DNA of 64,000 bases from DRKI01 sp011051875 (GTDB lineage Bacteria > Desulfobacterota > Desulfobulbia > Desulfobulbales > Desulfobulbaceae), in the NCBI GenBank assembly GCA_026990385.1, contig JALXDL010000039.1, positions 8,220 to 72,219 of the forward strand, read 5' to 3'. The notes under the pieces are model-generated. The model had not been told where the DNA came from. It was given only the letters and a program-made list of their open reading frames with translations, and made no database searches. The position numbers were made by a program, and so were the translations under genes. Positions 1 through 8,976 of the stretch are shown piece by piece. Within the stretch, counting starts at the first letter, position 1. The number at the start of each line of letters is the position of its first letter.

Positions 1-1085
1 AGGATGGCGTAGGACTGGTGCCGCCCCACATCACCCTTGCCGTACCAGGTGGAGTGTCGGCCCGGATGGATGTTGACCTGGGGGCTGGCCTTGGCGAGCA
101 GCTCGATGGCCGCCTTCATGTCCTCGATCCTGAGATCGCAGATTTTTGCGGCCCATTCCATGGAATAGCCGCTGACCTCTTTCCTGAGGGCATCGAACCC
201 CTCGCAGTGGTTGGCGACAAATTTTTTGTCATAGAGGTTGTTGCTGATCACGTAGTTGATCCAGGCGAGCATCAGGGCCGTGTCCGTGCCCGGCCTGATG
301 GCGAGGTGGATGTCGGCCTTGCCGGCGGCCGTGGAAAAGCGCGGATCCACCACCACCAGCCTGGCGCCGCTCTGCAGGCCGGCGATGAACTCGCGCACGT
401 GGGAGACGTGAACGTTTTCACCGATGTGGGACCCTACCAGCAACATGGCCTTGGCATGGGCCATGTCGTTGTACTGGCGGGTGCCGGTGGTGATGTAGCC
501 CACGGTTTCCAGGTAGGCCAGGGCGGCCGGACCGACGCACTGGAAAAAGGCGGGTTCACTGGTGTAGTTTTCCGTGCCCATGTTGATGAAGATCTTACGC
601 AGGTGCTCGGCCGAGGCACCGTGATCGAAGAAGGCCAGGGCATGGGGGCCATACTCCTTCTTGACCTTGTCCATGTTGTGGGCGATCTCGTCCAGGGCCT
701 CGTCCCAGGTGATCCTGGCCCATTTGCCTTCACCCCGGGCGCCGACCCGTTTCATGGGATACTTGATCCGGTCCGGATCGTAGAGGAGCTGGACCCCGGA
801 GTTGCCCCGGGCGCAGACCCGGCGGCCGTTGACCGGACTCTTGCTGTTGCCCTCGATCTTGATCAGCTTGCCGTCCCTGACCTTGCCGATGATGGGGCAG
901 CGCCAGAAGCACATTTCGCAGACCGACGTGGTCTCGCTGGCCCCCATGCTTCCGCTCGGAGCAATGGGCAGGGTTCCGGCCCTGGCTGCCCGGAAGAGGC
1001 CCTTTCCTCCCGGCAGACCGGCCGTGGATGCTGCCATTGCCACGGCCGTGGCTGTTGACATCTTGAGAAAATGTCGTCTGTTCAT
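1..1085 (-). CDS. Molybdopterin oxidoreductase, PhsA/PsrA-like (N-terminal part, cut by window edge)
   Basis: Catalytic subunit of a DMSO-reductase-family Mo-bisMGD enzyme, most likely a periplasmic thiosulfate, polysulfide or related sulfur-compound reductase. Translated from the minus strand, it opens with a Tat signal (RRHFLK, residues 3-8). A [4Fe-4S] site of PhsA type follows, CEMCFWRC at residues 56-63 with a fourth Cys at 91 (CARG). The stretch YDPDRIKYPMKR and then WARITWDEAL are typical of the family. Cys183 (FFQC) is a candidate molybdenum ligand. About 361 codons are present and the C-terminal half lies outside the window. The ATG overlaps the stop of the upstream TorD-type gene in an ATGA, so the two are translationally coupled. 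Substrate cannot be fixed from this half; tetrathionate or arsenate reductases are alternatives. Confidence 0.85.
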   Translation of the reverse strand, partial: MNRRHFLKMSTATAVAMAASTAGLPGGKGLFRAARAGTLPIAPSGSMGASETTSVCEMCFWRCPIIGKVRDGKLIKIEGNSKSPVNGRRVCARGNSGVQLLYDPDRIKYPMKRVGARGEGKWARITWDEALDEIAHNMDKVKKEYGPHALAFFDHGASAEHLRKIFINMGTENYTSEPAFFQCVGPAALAYLETVGYITTGTRQYNDMAHAKAMLLVGSHIGENVHVSHVREFIAGLQSGARLVVVDPRFSTAAGKADIHLAIRPGTDTALMLAWINYVISNNLYDKKFVANHCEGFDALRKEVSGYSMEWAAKICDLRIEDMKAAIELLAKASPQVNIHPGRHSTWYGKGDVGRHQSYAI

Positions 1086-1630
1086 GAAGTTACCTCCTTC
1101 TCGGTATGGTGAAGGCACAGGTGGGTGACCTGGCCAAGTAGACGGTAGAACGGACAGGGATCGGCCTCCTGCAGCCGCTGGTGGAAGAGCGGATACCAGC
1201 GCAGCAGGTGATCGGCCAGGAAACGGCCGAGCAGGGCAGGGCGCTTCTCGTCGAGCAGGATACCCACAAAGGCGAGCTCCTGGACCAGGTGATCAGCGTA
1301 TTCGCTCGCGCCTGCGGGTTCGATCCCGGCCTGACGGTAGAAGGCCAGGGCCTGGTCGTGGCCCTCCTGCATGAGGACGTTGGAGCCGCCCAGGTAAACG
1401 GATGCCCAGGGCGGGGCGGGAACCCCACCGGGAGCATTGTCGAAGAGGCGGACGTATTCGGCCTCCAGGTCGGTGAGAGAGGGCGGTGCAAGGGCGGAGG
1501 CCGGCGGTGCATTCAGGTCCAGGTCCGTTGCCAGGGCGGCGAGCGCTGTCACGGCGGACAGCAGGCTGTCCCCGAACCGGGGATAGGAAAATGCAGCGGA
1601 GAGAAAGTGAAAGGGGTGGTCCTGGCTCAT
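1082..1630 (-). CDS. TorD/DmsD-family molybdoenzyme chaperone
   Basis: Cytoplasmic redox-enzyme maturation protein that would bind the Tat signal of the molybdoenzyme encoded directly downstream and hold it until cofactor loading. The start MSQDHPFHFL gives about 182 residues, the usual TorD length; an upstream in-frame extension looks non-coding. Family features seen are an all-helical composition, an EYVRLF motif in the first third, the PPWASVYLGG stretch and the central HLVQELAFVGILL helix. It is the first gene of a two-gene leftward operon and overlaps the oxidoreductase by 4 bp. The family is clear; the client is inferred from adjacency. Confidence 0.85.
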   Translation of the reverse strand: MSQDHPFHFLSAAFSYPRFGDSLLSAVTALAALATDLDLNAPPASALAPPSLTDLEAEYVRLFDNAPGGVPAPPWASVYLGGSNVLMQEGHDQALAFYRQAGIEPAGASEYADHLVQELAFVGILLDEKRPALLGRFLADHLLRWYPLFHQRLQEADPCPFYRLLGQVTHLCLHHTEKEVTS

Positions 1631-2027
1631 GGGAACTCCGTACTCTGCAGGGGAAACAGGGGGATAGGTTCTTCCCGGCCCATGCCGGGCCGGGAGTGTT
1701 CGGCTGCGGCAACGGCTTCCGGCCGCTGAATGGGCATTCATTTTTTTTGCAGTATCCTACAGTGCTGTTCGTTCGCTGTCAAACCGTAAGTGGTCACAGG
1801 CACCCCATCTGCACGCGCTCAAACCTCCCGATATAGGGGGTGTATCATTGCGGAGTCCGATCAGCAGCAGCTGTGCCACCCGGCAACCATTTGCAAGTTT
1901 TGTATTAATTCCGAGGAGTTGGATATCCCATGACCGGTTATGTCAGAGCGGAGGGGACATCGCGCATCCCGCCGTCCGCTGTTCTGCAGGCTTGCCAACT
2001 GCCGGACCGGGATGGTATGTTGCTGCC
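1631..2027. other. Intergenic region with dispersed-repeat fragments
   Basis: Divergent gap between the torD-like gene and the DUF2065 gene. At about 1797-1825 it contains TCACAGGCACCCCATCTGCA, which matches one arm of the repeat at 34.85-34.96 kb. Around 1927-1945 ATATCCCATGACCGGTTATG resembles the core of another repeat (see 7042). An in-frame extension upstream of the DUF2065 start is not convincing as coding sequence. No RNA gene was recognised. Confidence 0.4.
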
Positions 2028-2228
2028 ATGAAACTTCTTGTCACCCTGATCGGACTTGTCTTCATCCTCGAGGGATTACCCTACGTGGCCTCGCCCGAGG
2101 CCATGCAGCGCTGGCTCCGGAAACTCTCCGGGATGCCGCCGGCACAGTTACGCTTCATGGGTGTCATTGCCATGGTCACCGGCTTCCTGCTCTGCTATCT
2201 TGGCCAGAGAAGCGGCCTTTTCGGCTGA
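2028..2228 (+). CDS. DUF2065 (YjeT-like) small membrane protein
   Basis: A 66-residue inner-membrane protein of the DUF2065/YjeT family, function unknown. It shows two hydrophobic segments, roughly residues 2-22 and 40-60, joined by a short loop with the family pattern SPEAMQRWLRKL and PPAQLRFMG. The ATG at 2028 is preferred because it starts directly at the first transmembrane helix as in the family; an upstream extension to 1848 has no homology I recognise. In other proteobacteria this family often sits near hflKC, which is not the case here. Confidence 0.8.
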   Translation: MKLLVTLIGLVFILEGLPYVASPEAMQRWLRKLSGMPPAQLRFMGVIAMVTGFLLCYLGQRSGLFG

Positions 2229-2316
2229 AGAAAGCTCCCTCGTTTCCTTCCTGCCGGTCTGCCCCGGCCCCCTTGTCGGCGCCTACAGGTTATTGATGGG
2301 GATCCTGTTTTACTGT

Positions 2317-2346
2317 TTGACTTTTGATTGTCTTTTTCGGTATCAT
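2317..2346 (+). promoter_or_regulatory. Predicted sigma70 promoter of mgtE
   Basis: TTGACT (2317-2322) and TATCAT (2341-2346) are separated by 18 bp in an AT-rich island within GC-rich DNA, about 70 bp upstream of the mgtE ATG. The resulting leader is too short for an M-box or YkoK magnesium riboswitch, so riboswitch control is unlikely. Confidence 0.55.
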
Positions 2347-2416
2347 TCAAAATTTTTCCTTACAAACCGCAATCCCGCACAATCTGACGGTCCTCTGCGT
2401 TTCAAAAGGAAGTCTC

Positions 2417-3799
2417 ATGGAAAAAACACCAAAACGCGAGATGATAGGGCTCGAGGGCAAGGTGCTGCTCGATACCCTGCGTCGTCTCCACCGCAGAGGT
2501 GCTGTCGAGAATATCAGGAAACTGATCCGCAAGACGCATCCCGCTGATCTCGCCTGGGTCTTCCGGTCCCTGTCTCCCGGGGAGCGGAAAGACATCTTTC
2601 AGGTCATCGCCCAGACCGACCTGGTCGCTCCCTTCCTGAGCGAGCTTGACGAGTCCATCATGGTCGAGCTGGTGGAAGGGCTGTCGGCCAGGTTCCTGGC
2701 CAGGGTCGTCACCAACATGGCCTCCGACGACGCAGCCGACCTGCTCGAGGCCCTGCCGCAGGATATCGCCTCCGAGATCCGGTCCCACATGGAGGTCGAG
2801 GACCGGCACGAGGTCGAGGAACTCCTCAAGTACGACCCGGAGACGGCCGGTGGCATCATGTCGCCGGATTTCATGTACCTGGACGAGAACCTGACCGTGG
2901 AAGAGGCGATCAGGAAGGTCCAGAAGCGCAGCGAAGAGAAAGAGATGGTCTTCTATCTCTACATCACCCACGGTGACGGCCAGCTCGCCGGTGTGCTCTC
3001 CCTGCGGGAGCTGCTCCTGCATCCCATGCACCGCAAGCTCAAGAACATCATGAACACCAACGTCATCTCCGTGACCACGGACACGGACCAGGAGGAGGTG
3101 GCGCACGTGGTGTCCCAGTACAATCTGCTGGCCGTGCCGGTTGTGGATGCCACCTTCAAGATCGTCGGTATCGTCACCGTGGATGATGTCATTGATGTCA
3201 TCCGCGAGGAGGCCACCGAGGACTTCCTGCAGATGGCGGGCGCGGGCAAGGACCAGGAGATCCTGCTCAAGCCGCTCCATCAGAAAATCCTGCTCCGGGC
3301 GCCATGGCTCTTCGCCTCCTGGCTGGGCGGCGTGGCGGCCATGTACATCATCACCTCGTTCCAGGGCGAGCTGCAGAAGGTGCTGGCACTGGCCTCGTTC
3401 ATTCCCATCATCTCGGGCATGGGCGGCAATATCGCCACCCAGTCCTCCAGCATCACGGTCCGCGGCCTGGCCACGGGCCGCGTCAACATGCAGCACTTTT
3501 TTTCCCTGGTGGGCAAGGAGATGGTCCTGGGTGTCATGCTCGGTACCCTGTTCGGTGTCCTGCTCGGGCTACTGGCCCACTTCAGCTATGCCTCGCCTGC
3601 CTACCTGGGGTTCGTGGTCGGTATTTCGGTGTTCATGGTCATGACCATGTCCGCCACCGTGGGCACCCTGGTCCCCATGCTGCTCAAGCGGTTCCGTATT
3701 GATCCGGCCGTGGCCACGGGGCCGTTCATCTCGACCTCCATTGATATCCTTGGTGTCACATTGTTCTTCAGCGTGGCAAAGATACTGCTCAAACTGTAG
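2417..3799 (+). CDS. mgtE: Magnesium transporter MgtE
   Basis: Inner-membrane Mg2+ channel/transporter of 460 residues. The N-terminal MgtE_N superhelical domain (about 10-135) is followed by paired CBS domains (about 140-265; ETAGGIMSPDFMYL, MNTNVISVTTDTDQEEVA, VPVVDATFKIVGIVTVDDV). The C-terminal membrane domain has five hydrophobic segments. The pore signature PIISGMGGNIATQSS and the late ATGPFISTSIDILGV are both present. In the family the cytosolic domains close the pore at high Mg2+. The ATG at 2417 is preceded by AAAAGGAAG, so the longer upstream reading frame is not used. It has its own promoter and is followed 9 bp later by the protease gene. Confidence 0.96.
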   Translation: MEKTPKREMIGLEGKVLLDTLRRLHRRGAVENIRKLIRKTHPADLAWVFRSLSPGERKDIFQVIAQTDLVAPFLSELDESIMVELVEGLSARFLARVVTNMASDDAADLLEALPQDIASEIRSHMEVEDRHEVEELLKYDPETAGGIMSPDFMYLDENLTVEEAIRKVQKRSEEKEMVFYLYITHGDGQLAGVLSLRELLLHPMHRKLKNIMNTNVISVTTDTDQEEVAHVVSQYNLLAVPVVDATFKIVGIVTVDDVIDVIREEATEDFLQMAGAGKDQEILLKPLHQKILLRAPWLFASWLGGVAAMYIITSFQGELQKVLALASFIPIISGMGGNIATQSSSITVRGLATGRVNMQHFFSLVGKEMVLGVMLGTLFGVLLGLLAHFSYASPAYLGFVVGISVFMVMTMSATVGTLVPMLLKRFRIDPAVATGPFISTSIDILGVTLFFSVAKILLKL

Positions 3800-3808
3800 G
3801 GTTCTTCA

Positions 3809-4930
3809 TTGCATCGCACACCTCTTCGTCCACGATCCGGCCGTGCCAACGGACTGATCCTGCTGGCACTGCTGGCGCTTGTCCTCTGGCTCGCCTACCA
3901 GAGCTTTCAGCCGTCCCTCCTGCAGCCTGATGCCAAACCCAGGCCGGTCACCGCCCGCGGCGACCTGGCCGCGGACGAGAAAAACACCATCGAGGTGTTT
4001 CGCAGCGCAGCGCCGTCCGTGGTCTTCATCACCAGCATCGCCGTCCGCCGCAACATGTTTAATCTCAATGTCTACGAGATACCCAAGGGCACGGGATCCG
4101 GGTTCATCTGGGACAGGGACGGCCGGGTGGTCACCAACTACCACGTGATCTCCGATGCCAACCGGATCGAGGTCACCTTGGCCGATCACACCACCTGGAA
4201 GGGTGTGCTGGTGGGTGCGGCGCCGGACCGGGATCTGGCGGTCCTGCAGATCTCGGCCCCGGCAGACAGGCTGCAGCCGATCATGATCGGGGAGTCAGGA
4301 AACCTGCTGGTGGGACAGAAGGTCTTTGCCATCGGCAATCCCTTCGGTCTGGACCAGACCCTGACCACCGGTGTGGTCAGCGCCCTGGGCCGGGAGATCA
4401 CCTCGGTGACCGGACGTACGATCCACGACGTGATCCAGACCGATGCAGCCATCAACCCGGGGAATTCGGGCGGACCGCTCCTTGACAGCGCCGGCCGGCT
4501 GATCGGTGTCAATACGGCCATTTACAGTCCGTCCGGTGCCAGCTCGGGCATCGGGTTCGCCGTGCCGGTGGACGAGGTGAACAGGGTGGTGCCGCAGGTG
4601 ATCCGGCACGGGAAGGTGATCCGGCCGGGCCTGGGAGTGGTGTTGGCCAACCAGAGGCTGATCCGCGATCTCGATCTGCCCGGGGTGCTGGTTCTGAAGG
4701 TCCAGCCCGGCAGTACCGCGGCCCGGGCCGGCATCCGGGGGACCCGCCAGGTGCCTGGCGGACTGGTGCTGGGAGATATCATCCTTGCCGTCAACGGTGA
4801 GCCGGTCACGGATTACAACAGCCTGCGTGACCAGATTGAACGGTACAAGGTGGGCGAGACCGTCACTCTGACCATTCTGCGGGACGGTAAAAAGATCAAG
4901 GTGCCGCTGTCCCTGGAGGCCATGGAGTAG
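3809..4930 (+). CDS. DegS/HtrA-like trypsin-family protease, membrane anchored, one PDZ
   Basis: Envelope quality-control serine protease of 373 residues. A single N-terminal hydrophobic segment (about 14-30) anchors it in the inner membrane with the body in the periplasm. The catalytic triad reads His112 (NYHV), Asp142 (DRDLAVL) and Ser220 (GNSGGP). Oxyanion and activation loops (GNPFGLDQTLTTGVVSA, QTDAAINPGNSGG) are canonical. A single C-terminal PDZ domain (about 265-370; GLGV, GLVLGDIILAVNGEPV) makes it closer to DegS than to two-PDZ DegP. The start is a TTG 9 bp after mgtE; no better ATG exists upstream of the anchor. Whether it cleaves an anti-sigma factor or damaged proteins cannot be told from the sequence. 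Confidence 0.9.
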   Translation: MHRTPLRPRSGRANGLILLALLALVLWLAYQSFQPSLLQPDAKPRPVTARGDLAADEKNTIEVFRSAAPSVVFITSIAVRRNMFNLNVYEIPKGTGSGFIWDRDGRVVTNYHVISDANRIEVTLADHTTWKGVLVGAAPDRDLAVLQISAPADRLQPIMIGESGNLLVGQKVFAIGNPFGLDQTLTTGVVSALGREITSVTGRTIHDVIQTDAAINPGNSGGPLLDSAGRLIGVNTAIYSPSGASSGIGFAVPVDEVNRVVPQVIRHGKVIRPGLGVVLANQRLIRDLDLPGVLVLKVQPGSTAARAGIRGTRQVPGGLVLGDIILAVNGEPVTDYNSLRDQIERYKVGETVTLTILRDGKKIKVPLSLEAME

Positions 4931-4952
4931 GAGGGCGCGGCGGGTCTTACCG

Positions 4953-5639
4953 CTACAGGAGGGAAGACCGTCTCTTTCTGGAGCGGCTGCTGATCAGGCC
5001 GATGAGCCAGCCCAGCAGAAGGACACCGCTTCCGGAAAGGAACCACATCAGGCGGCTGTTCTTTTTCAGGGTTCTGTTTTCGGCCTGCACCGTCGACAGC
5101 CTGGATTCCAGGCTCTTGACCTGCTGCAGGGCATCGGCCAGCCTTTTCTTGGTCCGGACCACATCGGCGGTATCCTTGCGGAGGGCCTGGTAGTCGGCCC
5201 TGGTCCTGTCCCGTTCGATCATGCAGGCGGTGAGTTCCTTTTCGGTCTGGGCGTTGGCGTCGGTGAGTTCCTGGAGCTGCCGCTGCGTCTTCTCGCACCG
5301 CTGGACCAGGGCCTCTTTTTCCCGGCGGAGTGCGGCGAGCTGCTCCTGCAGCGGTGGTTCACCGCTGAGGTACCGTTTCAGGATCCAGCCCTCCCTGCCG
5401 CTTTCCAGGCGGACCCTGGCCCAGGGATCATCTGTCTTGAGCAGCTCCACCGGCGTCCCGTCCTGGAGCACGGCAACGATCTTGTAGTCCTTGCCTTGAC
5501 CTCTTCTGAGCGGCACCTCGGCGCTCGGCTTCACAAACAAGGTTTTCGCGACCGCCCCCCCGGTCGCAAGCAGGAAAAAGAGGACGGTGGCCAGGAACAG
5601 GCGGCTCCCGGCGGCAGGCGGCAATATGGATCTCTTCAT
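4953..5639 (-). CDS. SH3-domain / coiled-coil membrane protein, TIGR04211 (YgiM-like)
   Basis: A 228-residue envelope protein. An N-terminal signal or anchor (about 12-31, ending AVAK) precedes a bacterial SH3 domain (about 35-95; VPLRRGQGKDYKIVAVLQDG, GREGWILKRYL). A long charged coiled coil spans about 95-195 (EQLAALRREKEALVQRCEKT onward). A C-terminal transmembrane helix (about 199-217) ends in a basic tail, SSRSRKRR. This SH3 - coiled coil - TM order matches the TIGR04211/YgiM family of unknown function, thought to sense or bind cell-wall material. It stands alone, convergent with the DegS-like gene and with no obvious operon partner. Confidence 0.85.
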   Translation of the reverse strand: MKRSILPPAAGSRLFLATVLFFLLATGGAVAKTLFVKPSAEVPLRRGQGKDYKIVAVLQDGTPVELLKTDDPWARVRLESGREGWILKRYLSGEPPLQEQLAALRREKEALVQRCEKTQRQLQELTDANAQTEKELTACMIERDRTRADYQALRKDTADVVRTKKRLADALQQVKSLESRLSTVQAENRTLKKNSRLMWFLSGSGVLLLGWLIGLISSRSRKRRSSLL

Positions 5640-5748
5640 GGAACTCTACCCGGTGTTCCTCACGGTTGTGGTTATTCTCCTGTCTTGAATCGCGTAAAAC
5701 CCGAACCAGGTCAACCTACCATCTTTAGCCGCTCTTTGCCACGATCAG

Positions 5749-6804
5749 TTACGGGCCGTCTTTTTTCTCTTCCGCTCTCCGCATGGTTTTCCTCCGGATT
5801 CTCGCCAGTTCACGCATGTCACGGGTGGTGTCGGACTCGTCAACGATCTCCCTGCCCATGATCTCCTCGATGATATCTTCCATGCTGATGACCCCGGTGA
5901 CACTGCCATATTCATCAACAGCCACGAACAGATGCTGCCTGCGCTCGAAGAAATCGATGAAGACCCGGTTGAGAGGCGCGGTCTCGGGCACGAAGTGGAC
6001 CGGGGCCATGATATCGCAGAGCCTGGTGTCGTATCGGTTTTCCGCCGCGGCCATGAACATCTCCCGGCTCAGGACCATCCCCACCACGTTGTCCTTGTCT
6101 CCGTCATAGACCGGGACCCTGCTGTGCATCCGCCACTTGTCCGCCAGGGCAATGGCCTCGCGGATGGTCAGGTTCATATCCAGAGAAAAGGTGACCGTCC
6201 GTGGTGTCATGACGTCACGGACCGATTTGTGGTTGAGCTGCAGGATATTGGTGATCACCTGTTCCTGCTCGGCGCCGATCTCCCCGGAGCGCCGGGAGAG
6301 CATGGCAATGGTCTGCAGCTCCTCGGCAGAGACCTGGTTGGCGTCGTCGCTGTCGGGGACCAGGCGCGTGACGGCCTGGCAGAGCCAGATAACCGGGGCA
6401 AGGATCCTCACCATCCAGTCCAGGGGCAGGGTGACCAGGGGGGCGAGCTGCCGGCTGTAGATCACGCCGATCTTCTTGGGCAGGATCTCGGAGAACATGA
6501 GGATGGCCAGGGTGAAGAGCAGGGAAAACCAGGCCAGGCTCGACTGGCCGAAAACGGCCACGGCCGAGGCACCGGCCACCGCGGCGCCGATGGTGTTGGC
6601 AATGGTGTTGAGGGTGAGGATGGCGGTGATGGGCCGGTCGATATTTTCCTTGAGCCGCTTCATGATCGCGGCCCGGGCGGGATATCGCTTTGCCATCAGT
6701 TCCACGTTGCTTATTGGCAGCGAGTAGAGTACGGCCTCGAAAACACTGCACATGGCGGAGATGACAATGGCGCACCCCACGGCCAGGATGAGTTGAATAA
6801 CCAA
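5749..6804 (-). CDS. CNNM/CorC (hemolysin C) family membrane protein with CBS pair
   Basis: A 351-residue protein with an N-terminal CNNM (DUF21) membrane domain of about three to four helices (residues 1-150, including LTLNTIANTIGAAVAG and FSEILPKKIG). A CBS pair follows (about 200-320; VRDVMTPRTVTFSL, RVPVYDGDKDNVVGMVL, VAVDEYGSVTGVISMEDII). The family is implicated in Mg2+/Co2+ or sodium-coupled ion transport. The usual C-terminal CorC_HlyC domain is missing; the protein ends in a basic tail. I place the start at a TTG (6804) preceded by AAGGAG at 7-bp spacing, because the open frame upstream to 7074 runs through repeat DNA and lacks family similarity. Confidence 0.85.
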   Translation of the reverse strand: MVIQLILAVGCAIVISAMCSVFEAVLYSLPISNVELMAKRYPARAAIMKRLKENIDRPITAILTLNTIANTIGAAVAGASAVAVFGQSSLAWFSLLFTLAILMFSEILPKKIGVIYSRQLAPLVTLPLDWMVRILAPVIWLCQAVTRLVPDSDDANQVSAEELQTIAMLSRRSGEIGAEQEQVITNILQLNHKSVRDVMTPRTVTFSLDMNLTIREAIALADKWRMHSRVPVYDGDKDNVVGMVLSREMFMAAAENRYDTRLCDIMAPVHFVPETAPLNRVFIDFFERRQHLFVAVDEYGSVTGVISMEDIIEEIMGREIVDESDTTRDMRELARIRRKTMRRAEEKKDGP

Positions 6805-7041
6805 GATTCTGCTCCTTGGGTGAGAGATGGCCTCCCTGCACGGGCAGGCCGCAACGGATTGCTGGCAGGTCACGTTCCGGAACAGGATAGCCCAGCCGGC
6901 CCGTGAGGTCAAACAGAGTGCTTCGGCCAGGCAGGAAAAAATCTTGCTTTGCCGATTGAGCAATCGCGCGCAATGGGGTATGCAATAGCGATCCGGACCG
7001 GCTGAGGCCCCGGTCTGCCTGCCTTGAAGAAGGCGGCCGCT

Positions 7042-7092
7042 TACACGTCCTGTATTGATTCGGGATAGTTGCATCTCCCGTGATCGGTTACG
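7042..7092 (-). repeat. Dispersed repeat family A, copy 1
   Basis: Read on the minus strand it begins CCGTAACCGATCACGGGAG and ends CGAATCAATACAGGACGTGT. The same blocks occur on the plus strand at 44082-44147 and 44360-44420 (ACCGATCACGGAA, then CAATACAGG). Partial matches to the CCGTGATCGGTTRCG block lie near 58846 and, more diverged, near 5738. Confidence 0.6.
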
Positions 7093-7146
7093 GCGACCGG
7101 GACCGGAACGGCCTGGAACTTGAACGGACTGGAACCTGAATTGAGT

Positions 7147-7196
7147 CCTGAATTGAGCGTTTCGGCCACCTGCAAATGAAAATCGCTCAATTCAGG
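7147..7196. repeat. Palindromic repeat family C, copy 1
   Basis: Perfect 13-bp inverted arms: CCTGAATTGAGCG (7147-7159) and CGCTCAATTCAGG (7184-7196). The spacer holds the family core GTTTCGGCCACCTGCAAATG. Related copies are near 41.9, 43.8, 44.0 and 59.0 kb. This copy lies just upstream of pepA and could fold as a hairpin in a read-through transcript. Confidence 0.65.
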
Positions 7197-7219
7197 AAAA
7201 ACGCAAGGAGCCAAGTGGT

Positions 7220-8746
7220 ATGATCGAACTGACAGACAGGAAGCCGCGGGAATTCAAGGGGGACCTTCTGGTCTACTTTGCCGGAGAACGGGAGAAGAAG
7301 ATGGCTGACTGCCCGGCCGGTCCGGTGCGCAAGGCCGTGCGCACGGCCTGGAAGGCCGGGGATTTCTCTGGCAGGAAGGGAGAGACGTTCCTGTTCTATC
7401 CTGCCATGTCCGGGCCGGGGGGGGCCGGTGAGCTGCGGGCGAGAAGGGTTCTCGTTGTGGGACTGGGCAAGCCCGGTGACGATATCCCTGCTCTCCGGGA
7501 GCAGGTGCGGATCGCGGCCGGCACGGCGGCGGCGCGGGCCGGGTCCCTCAAGGCGGACAAGGTTCTGGTTGTGCTGCCGGCCGGGGTGGAACTTCCGCCC
7601 GAGGATATTGCAGAGTGCACGGCCGAGGGGCTGCTGCTGGCCAACTACCGCTTCGACAGGTACAGGAAGGCGGATCCGGAAAAGGAGGAGAGGGTTCCGG
7701 TCGGCAGGTTCCTGCTCCATGACGGCGGCCTGGCAACGGGCTCGGTGCGCCGGGGCATGGAACTCGGCGCCCGGGCCGCCCGGGCCGCCTGCTCGGCCCG
7801 GGACATGGCCAATGAACCGGGCAATGGCTGGACGCCTTCCAGTTTTGCCGACCACGCCAGAAAGCTGGCCCGCCGGACCGACATGAAGTGCCGGGTCCTG
7901 GATCGCGGCGCCATGAAGAAGCTGGGTATGGGGGGGATCCTGGGCGTGAGCCAGGGCTCGGCCCAGCCGCCCAGGCTGGTCATCCTCGAGTATCGTTCTG
8001 CAAAGAAGAATCCCACCCTGCTCCTGGTGGGCAAGGGGCTGACCTTTGATGCCGGCGGCATCAGCATCAAGCCGGCCGCGGGCATGGAGGAGATGAAGTA
8101 TGACATGTGCGGCGGCGCCGCGGTCCTCGCGGCCATGGAGGTGGTCGGCCGGGAAAAGCCCTCCGGAATTAACGTGGTGGCCCTGGTTCCGGCCACGGAG
8201 AACCTGCCGGGTGGCGCGGCGCTCAAGCCGGGCGACATCATCACCCATTACGGCGGCACCACCTCGGAGATCATCAATACCGATGCCGAGGGCAGGCTGA
8301 TCCTGGCTGACGCCCTGGCCTACGGCATCGAGACCTACAGGCCGAAGGCTGTCATCGACCTGGCCACGCTGACCGGGGCGGTGATCATCGGCCTGGGCCA
8401 CCACCGTACCGGCCTGCTCGCCAATGACGACACCCTGGCGGATGGCCTGCTCGAGGCCGGTGACCTGGCCGGCGAACCCCTGTGGCGGCTGCCGCTGGGA
8501 CCCGAGTACCGGAAGCAGCTCGATTCCGAGGTGGCGGACATCAAGAATACCGGTGGCAGGCCGGCCGGAACCATCACCGCGGCGGCCTACCTGCAGGAGT
8601 TCGTCGGCGAGGTGCCCTGGGCCCACCTCGATATCGCCGGCACGGCCTGGAATTTCACCGAGAAATCCTATGTTCCCAAGAAGGCGCCGTCGGGCATCGG
8701 GGTCCGGATCCTGCTCAACTTTATCCGGAGACATTCTTTAACATGA
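7220..8746 (+). CDS. pepA: Leucyl aminopeptidase, peptidase family M17
   Basis: Cytoplasmic dimetal aminopeptidase of 508 residues that releases N-terminal amino acids from peptides; hexameric in the family. The N-terminal macro-like domain covers about 1-175 and the catalytic domain about 185-505. Signature features are LLVGKGLTFDAGG with the first metal-binding and catalytic Lys region, the Asp in KYDMCGGAAV, and the M17 signature NTDAEGRL. The conserved ATENLPGG and IDLATLTGA are also present. The ATG at 7220 follows AAGGAG at good spacing. It appears monocistronic. Confidence 0.96.
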   Translation: MIELTDRKPREFKGDLLVYFAGEREKKMADCPAGPVRKAVRTAWKAGDFSGRKGETFLFYPAMSGPGGAGELRARRVLVVGLGKPGDDIPALREQVRIAAGTAAARAGSLKADKVLVVLPAGVELPPEDIAECTAEGLLLANYRFDRYRKADPEKEERVPVGRFLLHDGGLATGSVRRGMELGARAARAACSARDMANEPGNGWTPSSFADHARKLARRTDMKCRVLDRGAMKKLGMGGILGVSQGSAQPPRLVILEYRSAKKNPTLLLVGKGLTFDAGGISIKPAAGMEEMKYDMCGGAAVLAAMEVVGREKPSGINVVALVPATENLPGGAALKPGDIITHYGGTTSEIINTDAEGRLILADALAYGIETYRPKAVIDLATLTGAVIIGLGHHRTGLLANDDTLADGLLEAGDLAGEPLWRLPLGPEYRKQLDSEVADIKNTGGRPAGTITAAAYLQEFVGEVPWAHLDIAGTAWNFTEKSYVPKKAPSGIGVRILLNFIRRHSLT

Positions 8747-8848
8747 TGCATAGCCGTTACTTTCCCTGTTCTCGCAGGTGAAATCCGGCACCGGGCGGCA
8801 TGGCTCGCCGGCACTGCCGGCCGGCGCCCGGCTGGACGCTGCAATACA

Positions 8849-8877
8849 TTGACAGTTGTGCCGGCTCCCAATATGCT
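8849..8877 (+). promoter_or_regulatory. Predicted sigma70 promoter of fbp
   Basis: TTGACA (8849-8854), a 17-bp spacer and TATGCT (8872-8877), about 100 bp upstream of the fbp start codon. This is the best consensus match in the pepA-fbp gap. Confidence 0.55.
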
Positions 8878-8976
8878 TGGAGACCGGTAGACAGACGTTC
8901 ACATCACCTGGAACCGGCCGGGGTGGGGCGTATTCGCCCCTGCGGCCGGAAGCAGGGCCAAAGGAGGGAAGCAAAC

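Larger units (their letters stand above)
6805..7219. other. Intergenic region carrying two dispersed repeats
   Basis: Divergent gap between the CNNM gene and pepA. It contains two repeat copies, listed separately at 7042-7092 and 7147-7196. The AAGGAG ribosome-binding site of pepA is at about 7205-7210. No convincing gene is present. Confidence 0.5.

Noticed and set aside
2230..2416. Possible magnesium riboswitch before mgtE
   Set aside because: The predicted transcript leader is only about 65 bases and shows no M-box elements.
6805..7074. Upstream extension of the CNNM-family gene
   Set aside because: The extra 90 codons run through repeat family A and lack membrane or CBS features; a TTG with a good ribosome-binding site lies just before the first helix.
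7187..8734. A 515-codon minus-strand frame over pepA
   Set aside because: Antisense shadow of a full-length aminopeptidase; no recognisable domain.
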